Shown one piece after another: positions 1 through 10,000 of a DNA stretch of 43,424 nucleotides. Positions within the stretch are counted from its first letter, which is position 1. The number at the start of each line of letters is the position of its first letter. A program made the position numbers and the translations under genes. The notes under the pieces were generated by a model. That model saw nothing but the letters and a program-made list of their open reading frames with translations, was not told where the DNA came from and did no database searches. The DNA comes from CAZFYZ01 sp964523735. Its GTDB lineage: Bacteria > Armatimonadota > UBA5829. The DNA lies in contig CAZFYZ010000021.1 of assembly GCA_964523735.1 (NCBI GenBank), forward strand, positions 1 through 43,424, given 5' to 3'.

Positions 1-20
1 GAATCCCGTCTCCCGCTCCA
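1..20 (+). tRNA. tRNA-Gly (3' end only, truncated by window start)
   Basis: The first 20 bases read as the last part of a tRNA: the end of a T-loop (GAAT), the 3' half of the T-stem (CCCGT), a 3' acceptor strand CTCCCGC, discriminator T and an encoded CCA. An acceptor strand CTCCCGC with discriminator U is typical of bacterial tRNA-Gly (GCGGGAG at the 5' end). The anticodon lies outside the window, so the isotype is an inference. It stands 46 bp before tRNA-Cys, suggesting a small tRNA array. Confidence 0.6.
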
Positions 21-66
21 AAGCTAGTTTTGGCGTCCTGCCATACAGGGTAGGGACCATCAGCGA

Positions 67-141
67 GGCGACGTAGCCAAGTGGCTAAGGCAGCGGTCTG
101 CAAAACCGCTATCACCAGTTCGATTCTGGTCGTCGCCTCCA
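67..141 (+). tRNA. tRNA-Cys (GCA)
   Basis: Complete cloverleaf. The acceptor stem pairs GGCGACG (67-73) with CGTCGCC (131-137), followed by discriminator T138 and encoded CCA (139-141). The anticodon stem GCGGT/ACCGC encloses the loop CTGCAAA, with anticodon GCA at 100-102. The T-arm is CCAG-TTCGATT-CTGG. Discriminator U73 together with anticodon GCA is diagnostic of tRNA-Cys. Its last 32 bases recur at 17612-17643, so the gene appears to be the insertion site of a genomic island. Confidence 0.95.
108..139. repeat. Putative attL: tRNA-Cys 3' end, direct repeat copy 1
   Basis: Positions 108-139 match 17612-17643 with a single mismatch (T112 versus C17616); 113-139 and 17617-17643 are identical over 27 nt. 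A repeat confined to the 3' part of a tRNA, with an intact tRNA on one side and only a fragment on the other, is the classic attL/attR layout left by tyrosine-recombinase integrative elements. The enclosed 17.5 kb has no recognisable integrase, so the mechanism is inferred. Confidence 0.7.
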
Positions 142-144
142 TTT

Positions 145-324
145 TTATGTACGGGTTTTGAGCTCAGTCTTGTTCGCCTGCATCGCCCTATGAAGTAGCC
201 CCATCATCAAACGTGCAGCCATCATCCAGGTAGAAGGACCGTGGGAAGTGTACGACTCGGCAATCGTTGTGAGCAGCAGCAGGTAACAGAGCAGTAGGCA
301 ACGGATGGAAATGCGACTGATCAT
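145..324 (-). CDS. Possible small secreted or membrane peptide (59 aa)
   Basis: A 59-codon reading frame from ATG at 324-322 to TAA at 147-145. The N-terminus MISRISIRCLLLCYLLLL is a short basic start followed by a leucine-rich hydrophobic stretch, like a signal peptide or single membrane segment; the rest is Met- and basic-rich. A ribosome-binding-like GAGGTGA lies 7 nt before the ATG. The frame ends just beside the tRNA-Cys 3' end, inside the putative island, and diverges from the AAA+ gene. I recognise no family. It could be chance coding; the RBS and hydrophobic N-terminus are the only support. Confidence 0.3.
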   Translation of the reverse strand: MISRISIRCLLLCYLLLLTTIAESYTSHGPSTWMMAARLMMGLLHRAMQANKTELKTRT

Positions 325-513
325 CCTATCTTCACCTCATAGTCACTTGCTTCAGCAAGCGTCACCAAGCGCGTTATAGCCTGCAACCATACAACTGCGA
401 GGCTGATCCGGAGGCCGCACGAAGTTGACGATCAGACGGCGTGATGGTATCCTGCATGCGGTCGAGCTCGGAAGAGCGAGCCGGAAGCCAGCGGAAAGCG
501 AGGGTCACGCGGT
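325..513. other. Intergenic region upstream of the AAA+ gene
   Basis: 189 bp between the small minus-strand ORF and the TTG start at 514. It probably holds the promoter for the operon, but I see no convincing -35/-10 pair. TTATAG at 374-379 could be a -10 box with only a weak TTCAGC 17 nt upstream. A compact dyad CTTGCT-tc-AGCAAG lies at 346-359. Nothing else is recognisable here. Confidence 0.3.
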
Positions 514-1611
514 TTGGACGTAGAGACCAGAGTGCTTCGGCCACCAGCTGAAGCGGAGTATGCGGAGGAGCTTGCGCTCCTTTCACAGGCTGATGAGGAC
601 CCTCGGCCGCCTGGATGGAAGTTGTCGCCCAAGGCAGTGAAGGCCTTTGTCTGCGGATCGGAGAAGCCCCGGATCGCCCGGAAGTTCTACGGTGACGACG
701 TCCTCGTTGAGCGGGCGATCATAGGCCTGGCGGGGAATCGAGGGCTGCTTCTGGTCGGCGAACCAGGCACGGCCAAGACGATGCTCTCCGAACTGCTCGC
801 CGCAGCGATCTCCGGGACCTCCACGAACACCATCCAGGGCAGCGCCGGCACGACCGAGGATCAGGTCAAGTACTCCTGGAACTATGCGCTTCTGCTTGCC
901 GAGGGACCCACGCTGCGCGCGTTGGTACCGGCCCCAATCCACGTGGGGATGCGCGAGGGGTGCCTGGTACGGTTCGAGGAGATCACCAGGTGCGCCCCTG
1001 AGATTCAGGATGTACTCATCAGCGTGCTGTCCGACAAGATCCTCATTGTGCCCGAGCTGACGGGCGAGGATCGGGTGCTGCTGGCCAAGCCTGGGTTCAA
1101 CATGATCGCCACGGCCAATATCCGCGACCGAGGCGTCCACGAAATGTCGAGCGCGCTCAAGCGCCGATTCAACTTCGAGACAGTTCACCCCATTCGAGAC
1201 CTCAATCTGGAGGTTACGCTCGTGCAGAGAGAGTGCGAGCGGCTGCTCTCGGACGCAGGCGCGGCGGTGAAGGTAGACCGGGATGTCGTTGAGCTTCTGG
1301 TGAGCGCTTTTCACGACCTGAGGGATGGGGTGACGTCGGAAGGTACTCAGCTCGAGAAGCCGGTCGCTGTGATGTCGACCGCCGAGGCGGTGTCGGTGGC
1401 GTTCTCGGCGGGGCTTGACGCCTTCTACTACGGCAATCGGAAGTTGGGCCCCGAGTATATCTGCCGTCATCTGGCTTCGGCCCTGGACAAGGACGGGCCG
1501 TCTGACGTGCAGAAGCTCAAGCACTACTTCGACGTCGTGGTGCAGCAGCGCAGCAAGAAGAGAGGCGGCCTGTGGGCAGAGTTGCTCAAGTCCCGGAAAT
1601 GGATTCCGTAG
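514..1611 (+). CDS. yehL: MoxR-type AAA+ ATPase (YehL-like)
   Basis: A 365-residue single-domain AAA+ ATPase. It shows Walker A GEPGTAKT (residues 82-89), Walker B LVRFEE (151-156), a sensor-1 segment MIATAN (197-202) and an arginine-finger-like SALKRRFN (213-220). The N-terminal PPGWKLSPKAV segment and overall length match the E. coli YehL family (about 362 aa). MoxR ATPases typically act as chaperones or remodelling motors with a vWA partner; here a vWA protein is encoded two genes downstream. The start is TTG at 514 with GCGAGGG about 10 nt upstream, because there is no alternative start before the conserved PPGW segment. It is the first gene of a tightly packed operon and its end overlaps the next gene by 13 nt. 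The substrate is unknown. The symbol is by homology and gene order. Confidence 0.85.
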   Translation: MDVETRVLRPPAEAEYAEELALLSQADEDPRPPGWKLSPKAVKAFVCGSEKPRIARKFYGDDVLVERAIIGLAGNRGLLLVGEPGTAKTMLSELLAAAISGTSTNTIQGSAGTTEDQVKYSWNYALLLAEGPTLRALVPAPIHVGMREGCLVRFEEITRCAPEIQDVLISVLSDKILIVPELTGEDRVLLAKPGFNMIATANIRDRGVHEMSSALKRRFNFETVHPIRDLNLEVTLVQRECERLLSDAGAAVKVDRDVVELLVSAFHDLRDGVTSEGTQLEKPVAVMSTAEAVSVAFSAGLDAFYYGNRKLGPEYICRHLASALDKDGPSDVQKLKHYFDVVVQQRSKKRGGLWAELLKSRKWIP

Positions 1612-3944
1612 TCCCTCGCGATCCGGACTTGAGCGCGCGCGTCGTCTACTTCCCGGTCCGGCACCACTCGCCGGCGTGCGCGTGGCACGTGTCGCGTCTG
1701 ATCAGGGAACTGCGGCCGGAGGCGGTTCTGATCGAAGGGCCTTCTGATGCCAATCCGCTGATTCCACTGCTGACTCACGAGGACCTGCGCACGCCTGTAG
1801 CCATATTCACGACCTACGTTCAGCGCTGCGGACAGGGCCTGCCGGCAAGGCATTCGGCTTACTATCCCATGTGTGATTACTCACCCGAGCTCGCGGCCAT
1901 TCGTGCGGCATGGGGGGTAGGCGCGCGGGCCGAGTTCATCGACCTGTCGTTTCCGGAGTCTGTGGATGCCAGATCGGTCGAGGTAGCCGGGAATGTGGAG
2001 AGCCTGCTCGACGAGCGGTACTTCGCTCACAGCCGGTTCCTGCAGGCTGCATGTGAGCGTGCGGGGGTGAGGGATTCGGACGACCTGTGGGATCACCTGT
2101 ACGAGGACGGTTATGAAGAGCTGGACACAGCCGTGTTCGCTCGAAATGTGCTTGGCTACTGCACGCTTGCCCGGGAGGACTACACCGCAGAGATGCTTCG
2201 CGCGGAGGGATGCCTGGCGCGAGAAGCCGCGATGGCGGCTCACATCGCGGCGGAGAAAGGGCGAGTGGTGGTCGTGACGGGAGGCTTCCACACTGTCGCC
2301 CTGCCTGAGACGAAGCCGAAGCGACCGAAACGCGTGGCTGTGGCTGAGGGTGAAGCGCAGATCGCGTTGGTGCGGTACAGCTTCGAGCAGTTGGACAGGC
2401 TCAATGGCTATGCCAGTGGGATGCCATCGCCCGAGTTCTACCAGCGGCTGTGGGAGGGGAGCGATCCGACCAGGCTGGTGGTGGAATTGGGGGCGTCGAT
2501 CCGGAAGAGGGGCGGGGAGGCGTCGACGGAGGATGAGATATCGGCCCTTGCGCATGCGAACCGTCTTGCTCGAATGCGGCGACACGCGAGGCCTTTGCGG
2601 GAGGATCTGCTTGACGGGATCCGGTCGGTGTTCACGAAGGGCTCGATCGATATCGAAGGCGTGGTGGTGCTGACCCAGGCTCGGAAGCTTCTGGCTGGTG
2701 ATAGGATTGGGGATGTGCCGGCTGACGCCGGGCAACCGCCTATTGTGAATGACTTCAGGCGTACGGCCGCGAGGCTGAGGATAGACCCGAGTACGCTGGG
2801 GTCGAGGGAGATCGTTCTCGACCTCTACCGTAAGGCGCCGCACAGGGAGGTCAGCCGGTTCTTTCATCAGCTTCGGTTTCTCGATGTGCCTTTTGGCGAG
2901 AAGGTGCGGGGCCCGGACTTCGTGACCGGCGAGAACCTGGAGAGGATACAAGAGGTATGGGATTATCGGTGGTCGCCGAATACGGAAGCCACCTTGATAG
3001 AGCGATCGATCTATGGCTCAACCTTGGAGGAGGCGTCGCAGGCGCTGCTGCTCGAGCGATTTCGTGAAGCCGAGGACGCGGGACAGGGGCGGCGGTCGGA
3101 CCTGGCGGCGGCGCTGCTGCTGGAGGCCTGCAGGATGGGTCTCCATAGACATGTGCCTGACCTGCTGGATCGCACACGGGCGCTGATTGCGGAGGATGCC
3201 CTGTTCACATCGCTCGTGGCCGCTATCGAGAGGATTCTGGTTCTTCATTTCTCACGGGAGCCGTTGGAGGCGCATTCGCTCGAGGGGCTGGACGAAATGG
3301 CGGAGCAGGCGTTTGTGAGGGCGTGCTACTTGCTGCCGGGTCTCGCCGCGACGTCCGAAGCTGACGAGGACTCCGTGCTGGACGCTCTGAACGGGTTCTC
3401 GCAGGTGCCAGCCCAGCTCGGTGAGAGGCCGGGGCACCGGCAGATGCTGTGGGACCGGCTGCGAGAGCTGGTTGGGCAGAACGGCGGGAATGGGGCTGTC
3501 CGGGGTGGCGCCTGCGGTCTTCTCTTTGATGAGGGGCAGATGGAAGCGGGCGAGCTGGTCAGTTATCTTCAAGGGCACATCCTAGGCGGCGTCGACAGTG
3601 GCGCGCGAGGGATCAGCTTCCTGAGAGGCCTGCTGCGCAGCGCGCGTAGTGTTCTTTGGCAGGTGCCCGAAGTGATCGAAACGGTCACTCAGGTGCTTTC
3701 GGAGTGGGGCGAGGATGTGTTTGTGGCACAGCTTCCGAACCTGCGGTTGGCGTTTGCGGATCTGACTCCTCGCGAATGCAGCCGTGTAGCACAGGAGGTG
3801 GCTGTATATGTTGGAGGCAATAACCTGAACATATCTGCACCCATGGGTGGCTCTGAGGAAGACATGGTTGCCGGGGTCGAGGTGAACCGCCGGGTGTTGG
3901 AGTCACTGAGGCGCGACGGGCTGGAGGCGTTTCTCGATGGCTAG
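1599..3944 (+). CDS. yehM: DUF5682-like protein (YehM-like)
   Basis: About 781 residues when started at ATG 1599; a GTG at 1572 is possible but lies deeper in the preceding gene. The N-terminus RVVYFPVRHHSPACAWHV, the LIEGPSDANPLI segment and the GGFHTV motif are features of the DUF5682/YehM family (E. coli YehM about 759 aa). The His-rich N-terminal segment is reminiscent of TraB/ChaN-like folds, but I cannot assign catalysis. The C-terminal half is alpha-helical with no signal peptide or membrane segment, so it is likely cytoplasmic. It sits between the MoxR ATPase and the vWA protein and overlaps both, which suggests co-translation and a complex. Function is not known. Confidence 0.75.
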   Translation: MDSVVPRDPDLSARVVYFPVRHHSPACAWHVSRLIRELRPEAVLIEGPSDANPLIPLLTHEDLRTPVAIFTTYVQRCGQGLPARHSAYYPMCDYSPELAAIRAAWGVGARAEFIDLSFPESVDARSVEVAGNVESLLDERYFAHSRFLQAACERAGVRDSDDLWDHLYEDGYEELDTAVFARNVLGYCTLAREDYTAEMLRAEGCLAREAAMAAHIAAEKGRVVVVTGGFHTVALPETKPKRPKRVAVAEGEAQIALVRYSFEQLDRLNGYASGMPSPEFYQRLWEGSDPTRLVVELGASIRKRGGEASTEDEISALAHANRLARMRRHARPLREDLLDGIRSVFTKGSIDIEGVVVLTQARKLLAGDRIGDVPADAGQPPIVNDFRRTAARLRIDPSTLGSREIVLDLYRKAPHREVSRFFHQLRFLDVPFGEKVRGPDFVTGENLERIQEVWDYRWSPNTEATLIERSIYGSTLEEASQALLLERFREAEDAGQGRRSDLAAALLLEACRMGLHRHVPDLLDRTRALIAEDALFTSLVAAIERILVLHFSREPLEAHSLEGLDEMAEQAFVRACYLLPGLAATSEADEDSVLDALNGFSQVPAQLGERPGHRQMLWDRLRELVGQNGGNGAVRGGACGLLFDEGQMEAGELVSYLQGHILGGVDSGARGISFLRGLLRSARSVLWQVPEVIETVTQVLSEWGEDVFVAQLPNLRLAFADLTPRECSRVAQEVAVYVGGNNLNISAPMGGSEEDMVAGVEVNRRVLESLRRDGLEAFLDG

Positions 3945-5082
3945 ACAGACGCCGGAAGAGAGGCTGGCCGCGGCTCGGTGGAGGCTTGTGCTCGGGCGGT
4001 TCTCGGAGCAGCAGCTCGGCGGACGCATGGGAGGGCAGGGGACGTACCAGAGGATGGACAAGGCTCTGGACTACCTGTACGGCCGTGAGTATACGGGCAG
4101 GGGCGTGCGAGATAATGATGGCTCAGGCGCGACATTGGACCCGAGCATGCTCACCATCCCGGGCTGGATTCGGGAGGTAAGGGAGCTGTTCCCGAAAGAT
4201 ACGGTCGAGGTCATCGAGCGTCACGCCCTGGACCGGTACAAGATGACAGAGCTTGTAACTGACCCCGAGATCCTGCGGAGGATGGAGCCGAGCTATGATC
4301 TCCTGAAGGCTGTCTTGACGTTCAAGGAGCTGATGCAGGGGGATGTGCTGGAGGTCGCGCGGCGGCTGGTCAAGCAGGTTGTAGAGGAATTGGCCAGAAA
4401 GCTTAGCAAAGATATACGGCCTGTGCTGTGGGGGCGGCTGAACCGGCGCCGTCGAACGCACCTGAAGACCGCGAACAACCTGGACTGGCGGCGGACGATC
4501 CGCGCCAACCTGAAGAATTATGACACCGAGAATGATCGGATGGTGCTCGAGACGCTCTACTTCTTCTCGCGCACCAAGACCTACATGCCCTGGCACATCA
4601 TAATGGCCGTCGATTGCAGCGGGTCGATGATCGATTCCGTGATACACTCCGCGATCATGGCCGGGATCTTCAAGGGGCTGCCGTCGACGCGGGTGAGCTT
4701 GATCGCGTTCGACACGTCGGTCATCGACCTCACGGATGCGGTCGATGATCCGACAGAACTCCTTATGAGCGTGCAGCTCGGTGGCGGGACGGACATCTGC
4801 GGTGCACTGCAGTACTGCGAGACGCTCGTCACTTCGCCGGGGCGAACAATCCTCACTCTGGTGACCGACTTCTGTGAGGGGTCGTCTCCAGAGGGGATGG
4901 TTGCGTCTGTGAAGCGGCTTCGCGAGTCGGGCGTGCGGGTGCTCGGCCTTGCGGCGCTGGATCAGGAAGCAAGCCCGGTGTATGACAGGAAGATGGCTGA
5001 ACGCTGTGTAGATGCGGGCGCTGAGGTTGCGGCGCTGACGCCTCAGAGGTTGGCGGAGTGGTTGGAAAAGGTGATCTCGTAG
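3937..5082 (+). CDS. yehP: vWA domain protein, CoxE/YehP-like
   Basis: 381 residues with a C-terminal von Willebrand factor A domain. The MIDAS metal site is intact: DCSGS at 226-230, Thr285 in GGGTD and Asp311 in LVTDF. The N-terminal 200 residues are helical and basic, as in CoxE-like proteins that pair with MoxR ATPases. Its length matches E. coli YehP (about 378 aa). ATG 3937 overlaps the end of the DUF5682-like gene by 8 nt and has GGAGG 9 nt upstream. The likely role is the metal-dependent adaptor that links the AAA+ motor to its target, here probably the SWIM or DUF4132 proteins. That pairing is inferred from gene order and the known MoxR-vWA partnership. Confidence 0.85.
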   Translation: MARQTPEERLAAARWRLVLGRFSEQQLGGRMGGQGTYQRMDKALDYLYGREYTGRGVRDNDGSGATLDPSMLTIPGWIREVRELFPKDTVEVIERHALDRYKMTELVTDPEILRRMEPSYDLLKAVLTFKELMQGDVLEVARRLVKQVVEELARKLSKDIRPVLWGRLNRRRRTHLKTANNLDWRRTIRANLKNYDTENDRMVLETLYFFSRTKTYMPWHIIMAVDCSGSMIDSVIHSAIMAGIFKGLPSTRVSLIAFDTSVIDLTDAVDDPTELLMSVQLGGGTDICGALQYCETLVTSPGRTILTLVTDFCEGSSPEGMVASVKRLRESGVRVLGLAALDQEASPVYDRKMAERCVDAGAEVAALTPQRLAEWLEKVIS

Positions 5083-7070
5083 ACAGAATCCGCGCCAGCC
5101 TCGCGGCGTATGACGATGATGCCCTCGCAGCGCTTGCGAGCCCGGGTCTGCTCCGGCGTGCGCAGAAGGACCTCGAGACGGTAGTTCTCGAGTTGGCAGA
5201 GGAGGTCGACGGGGTCCTGCGAGTGAAAGTCGGAGACGCGACTGTCAGTATCCGCGAAGTGCCGAGCCAATCGACCTGCGACTGCCCGGCCGGTGAAATC
5301 TGCAGGCATGTGCTTGCGGCGCTGGTGTACCTGCGGGACGCTGCTGCGCCGGCTCCAGTACAGTCGTGCGAGGAGGAGATTGTTTCCGTTGATGAGGAGG
5401 CGCTGAGGAAGTGGGCGGGGACGGCTCTGCTCAGGAGGGCTGCTCAGAAGCTGGCTCAGGGCCTGGAGGTGAGTTTTGGCGGCAGTCGCCCTATGCTGTT
5501 CGAGATCCCGGGCCTGAACGCAAACTGCCGGTGGATGCCCGGCGGGGGCCTGGGAGGGATGATCTGCTCATGCCACGCCTCGACTGTGTGCGAGCACCGG
5601 GTTCTTGCCGTGCTGGCTTACAAAGTGGCCAAAGGCGGCATCGTTCTTGAGGAAGAGGCGAAGCCGCTCGATGTCTCGCCGGGGGCGCCGCGCACAAGGG
5701 AGGAGATCCGGGCGTCCGTCAGGACGGTGATTCACGAGATGGTTGCTCAGGGGCTTACTCGTGTTTCATCGTCTACCGAGCAGCGGCTTCGCACACTGGC
5801 GGTTTCAGCGCACGGGGTGGACTTGCCGAGGCTCGAGCGGCTGCTCAGGGCTCTGGCCGACGAGGTGGCGCTTCAGCTCAGCCGGGACGCGCGGGCGGAC
5901 GTCCGGAGCATTGTCGGCGTCGCCGCAACTACGGAAGCCCTGTGCCACGCGCTGGAGCGGCCGAACCCGGCGATTGTGGGGGTCCATCGATCGCAGTACA
6001 TGCCGGTCGGCAGCATAGAGATCAGTGGTATGGGCGCGCGGCGCTGGAGGACTCGCAGTGGGTACGCCGGACTGACCGTGTACTTCTGGGACGGATCATT
6101 GCGCAACTGGGCGACCTGGACCGACTCCCGCCCGGTTCAGGTTGGGCAGTTCGACGGTCTGGCGCGGTTCGGCCAGCCGGGACCGTGGGAGGGATGCACG
6201 GCGCCCTTTGAGGCTTCGAGACACATGCTCAGGCTGGCTTCCGCATTCCGTAACCCGGCCGGACGCCTTTCAGGAAGGCCGGCAACAAAAGCAACAGTGC
6301 TGAGGCCTTCCATTACTGGTCAGGTACCGGTGATCGAGTTGTGGCGGGAGCTGACGGATCGGGCTTTTCGGCTTTTCGGCGGGTCGCTTGGGGAGCGGGA
6401 CGAGCGAGATGAGATCGTCCTGCTTCGTCCGTCAAGAACAGGCCGGGCGAGGTTCGACGATATCCGGCAGGAGATGCACTGGCCGGTGCTTGATAGTGAC
6501 GGATGCGAGCTGATGCTTGTGCTTCCTCACAACGCGGAGACCGCCGGCGGGATGAGGATCATCGAGCGCTGGGGACGGAGCCCGCTGGAGGCGATCCTCG
6601 GCCTCCTGCGCCTATCAGCGGGGCGACTGGTGGTGGAGCCGGTGACGCTCCACGGCCCCAAGGGACAGGTCAACCTGACGCTGAATGAGGTCCATTCTCC
6701 CTCTGCGAGAGGCGGGCCGGCCTCCGAGGAGGAAGATATGCCTGATGAGCCGACGGGCGACGGGCTCTTGCCTGAGGCCTCAACTACTCCGCTCGGTCTG
6801 CTGCTCTCATCGGCTGAGATGGAGCTCGAGCGCATTGCGGAATCAGGTGTATCGGTCGTCAAGGACCTGGCCGGGCTGCGAGAGGTGTCGGGTCGGTTGG
6901 AGGCCTTGGGCGTGATCTGCTGCGCGAGCCCGCTGAGCCGGCTCGTCGACACACTGGGCCGGTCCGCGCAGGAAGAGGCGTCTCATCCATCGCCGGCGGA
7001 AGCCGTGCTGAGAGCCTACTACGTCTGTCGGCTGGCGTCTACGCAGGAAGCGCTGATGAGCATGATCTAG
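5058..7070 (+). CDS. yehQ: Double SWIM zinc-finger protein (YehQ-like)
   Basis: 670 residues with two SWIM-type zinc fingers in the N-terminal third: the first has Cys74, Cys76, Cys82 and His84, the second Cys170, Cys172, Cys178 and His180, both CxC...CxH with HVLA/RVLA following. SWIM fingers bind nucleic acid or protein. The remaining 480 residues have no domain I recognise. Length and position match E. coli YehQ. The GTG start at 5058 overlaps the vWA gene by 25 nt, so translation is probably coupled. It may supply nucleic-acid or target recognition for the MoxR-vWA pair; this is inference. Confidence 0.8.
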   Translation: MVGKGDLVDRIRASLAAYDDDALAALASPGLLRRAQKDLETVVLELAEEVDGVLRVKVGDATVSIREVPSQSTCDCPAGEICRHVLAALVYLRDAAAPAPVQSCEEEIVSVDEEALRKWAGTALLRRAAQKLAQGLEVSFGGSRPMLFEIPGLNANCRWMPGGGLGGMICSCHASTVCEHRVLAVLAYKVAKGGIVLEEEAKPLDVSPGAPRTREEIRASVRTVIHEMVAQGLTRVSSSTEQRLRTLAVSAHGVDLPRLERLLRALADEVALQLSRDARADVRSIVGVAATTEALCHALERPNPAIVGVHRSQYMPVGSIEISGMGARRWRTRSGYAGLTVYFWDGSLRNWATWTDSRPVQVGQFDGLARFGQPGPWEGCTAPFEASRHMLRLASAFRNPAGRLSGRPATKATVLRPSITGQVPVIELWRELTDRAFRLFGGSLGERDERDEIVLLRPSRTGRARFDDIRQEMHWPVLDSDGCELMLVLPHNAETAGGMRIIERWGRSPLEAILGLLRLSAGRLVVEPVTLHGPKGQVNLTLNEVHSPSARGGPASEEEDMPDEPTGDGLLPEASTTPLGLLLSSAEMELERIAESGVSVVKDLAGLREVSGRLEALGVICCASPLSRLVDTLGRSAQEEASHPSPAEAVLRAYYVCRLASTQEALMSMI

Positions 7071-7089
7071 AGCACCTGTCTGAGAGGAG

Positions 7090-10000
7090 ATGGCTTTGGT
7101 CAACTGGTTCAAAAAGCACAAGATCCCGAAGGACATCCGCAATGCCGCGGGTTTGTCGGATGAGCTAGTGAAGCTGTTGGCGGAGGATTTTGGCCGGCTG
7201 GGGCAGGTGCGCTCGGGGTTTGCGGATCGTGTGCTGCGATACGTGTTGGATGGAGAGGAGGATGGCATCCTCTCCGAGCTACGCCGGTCGCCAGGCTGCG
7301 GCAAAGCCCTTGACCTGATCTGTTACAGCTGCTCATCGATCTCGTATGATGATGATGACACCGCGCGCGCCCGGTTCTTCAAGCAAGCAGCAATGCCTGA
7401 CCATGAGTTTCTTCTCCGGTTGGCACGGGTCTATGATGCGGCGTCCTGTTCGTCGCCACGAGCCCTGTTCGGCAAGTATCTTCCGCCGTGGCTGGAGGTC
7501 TTCTTGCTGGAGGCAACACGATTCACTCCTAACATCTTACCTCCTCGGTACATCAACACCGCCCTTCGCGCCGACGTGGTGGAGAGGATGCTCGTCACGA
7601 TGGAGTTGGAGCCGGACCTGCTGGTGCACACGGCGCTCATTCCTCTGGCAGATGACTGGGGACACTGGGTCCCAAAGATGTGCAGCGTCCTCAGTCAGTT
7701 CGATGAGGCCATCGTGCGTCACGCCCACGTCGTTCACGAAGCTTTGGGCCAGACGGATGTCAAGACTCGAGTATACGCCCTAGAGGTCCTGAACGAACTT
7801 AGCGTTTCCGTGGAGCCTTTGGCGGAGGTCATAGCGGACCAGGCACTCTGCTCCTCCGGCAAGGTTCGCGTTGCTGCCTGGCCGATCGTCAAGCGCTGCC
7901 CGGAAGCCTTCGCCCCGATCGTGACTAAGGCAATGGCTTCGGGCAAGCCCGCGCAGCGAGCACAAGCCGCCAGACTATTGTACGACCTGATCGGTGAGAA
8001 AGCTGTTGAGGCCCTGCGTGCTCGCCTGGACGTGGAAACGGCCGGGAAAGTGAAGCAGGAGATCGCGCAGATACTCAGCCGCGCAGAGACCACGCATGGC
8101 TTCTCAGAAAAGCCTGAGTTCGACCTCGCCCCGCTGGAGCCGGTTGACCCGGTGGCGCCCCTGCCTGAGTCTGTCCTCTCGCAGTTCAGGTCGATCGCTC
8201 CGCACAAGTTCGCCGATCGATGCTGCCGCATTCTGCAAGGCTTGACGGAGTCCAAGGGCAATGCGCAGGAGTGCGTGGCCAACAAGATGACGCCGTACGA
8301 CTACCACACAGACAAGGGAGCGCACGCCCGGGCGGTTGCCTTTGCCCGGCTGCCGGAGATCAGCCTTGCGCACCTGATGAGGCTCCTTGCCCTGATATCG
8401 GAGCTCTCGCCGAATGGGGTCGGCTACCAGTTCGATGACTTCATTGAGGCCTTTGCTTCGACCCACGGCCCTGTCAGCCTGCGCGAGCTGGCCTCAGTGT
8501 TCTCGGCGATCGGGCTGGACCCGCTGACTATAGCTCGCCAGCGCCTGGCTAGCTTCTTTCCAAGGTTTCTATGGGAGGATGCGCTAGTCTGGCCCTACTT
8601 CGCTGAGCACCCGGACGTGCTCGAATACGTTCTCGGGGTGGGCAAGAGCAAACTGGAGCTCGACTCGTGGCAACTGCCCGACGCCAGGCGCAGGGCCTAT
8701 GATCTCATCCGAATGTTCCCTCACGTCCCGCAGCGGCTTGTCCCGGCGCTCTGGGACATCGCTTTGGGAGAATCCAAGACCGAGCGCCCGCTCGCCAGGA
8801 AGTGCCTGGAGGACCTGCCGGACAAGAAGAGCGTGCTGCTGAACGCGCTGAAGAGTGGCAAACAGGTCTCGCGTGCAGTTGCTGCCGGCTGGCTGGCTGA
8901 CCTCCGAGACANNNNNNNNNNTAAAGAGAACGCGTGATGGACGGACATTCGAAAGACACGGACGCGATCCCCGCGATCAAAGCTGCCCTGGCCAAGGAGA
9001 AGCAGGAACTTGCCCGGGTTGCGATGATGGACGCGCTGGGCGACCTCGGAGTGCCGCTCGCGGAGTTCATGAGCCTCGATCAGCTCATTGCAGAGGCACA
9101 GGCAGGCTTGGAGAAAGGTGTCCCGCCGGGTCTCTCGTGGTTCCCATTCGGATCTCTGCCGGCCGTCTACTGGCTGGAGGGTGGGGGGCAAGTCCCGCCG
9201 GAGGTGGTCAAGTGGTGGATCTGCCAGCACTGCAAGCTCAATGATCCCGAGGCGGGCGCGCTGCTGCTGCGGTACTGCTCGCTGCTGAGGCTTGAGGACA
9301 GGCACGCGCTGGGGCAGTTCATTCTGAGCGCTTGGATCGAGCGCGACACTACCGCGGTCTATACCCGGGATCAGGCAGAGAAGCTCGCTCGGAAACAGGC
9401 GCCGGGGTCGATGTGGCTCTATCCAGGCCGTTCGCTGGAGAACGTGGTTCGGGCGCTCGCGAAGGGGTTACTGGATGAGTGCCAGTACTCCGCCATCAAG
9501 GAGAAGGGGATCCTCGCTGTGGTTGCCGCGTGCGGAGGGCCCGGGGTCGTGCAGGCGGCAGAGCGCTACATCAAGCGCTGGTACGGGATCCGGGCGGCGC
9601 AGTGCAAGGCGCTGATCAGGATGCTCGGATGGGTAGACGATAGGTCGGCAACCCAGGTCCTCCTGCAGATCGCGAAGCGCTTCCGCACGAAAGGCATTCA
9701 GGAAGAGGCCGACGCCTGCGTGCGTGCCCTTGCCGAGCGCAACGGATGGACGACTGACGAACTCGCGGACAGGACAATCCCAACGGCGGGGTTTGATGAG
9801 GGGCCTGAGGTAGTGCTGGACTACGGCAGCCGCAAGTTCACCGCGTCGCTGGACAGGCAGCTCAAGCTCGTGTTCAGGAATGGGGCCGGAGAACCGATCA
9901 GCTCCCTCCCGGATGCGGGCAAGAGCGACGACGAAGACATGGTCAAGGCCGCGAAGGACAAGATAGGCCTCGTGCGCAAGGAGCTCAAGAACGTCCTCAA

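Noticed and set aside
142..513. Integrase or excisionase gene at the left island edge
   Set aside because: No frame here is longer than about 70 codons and none shows tyrosine-recombinase or helix-turn-helix features.
583..1524. Long minus-strand frame (313 codons) opposite the AAA+ gene
   Set aside because: It is the antisense shadow of a gene with intact Walker motifs; it has no domain, no RBS and an Arg/Gly-rich composition typical of shadows in GC-rich DNA.
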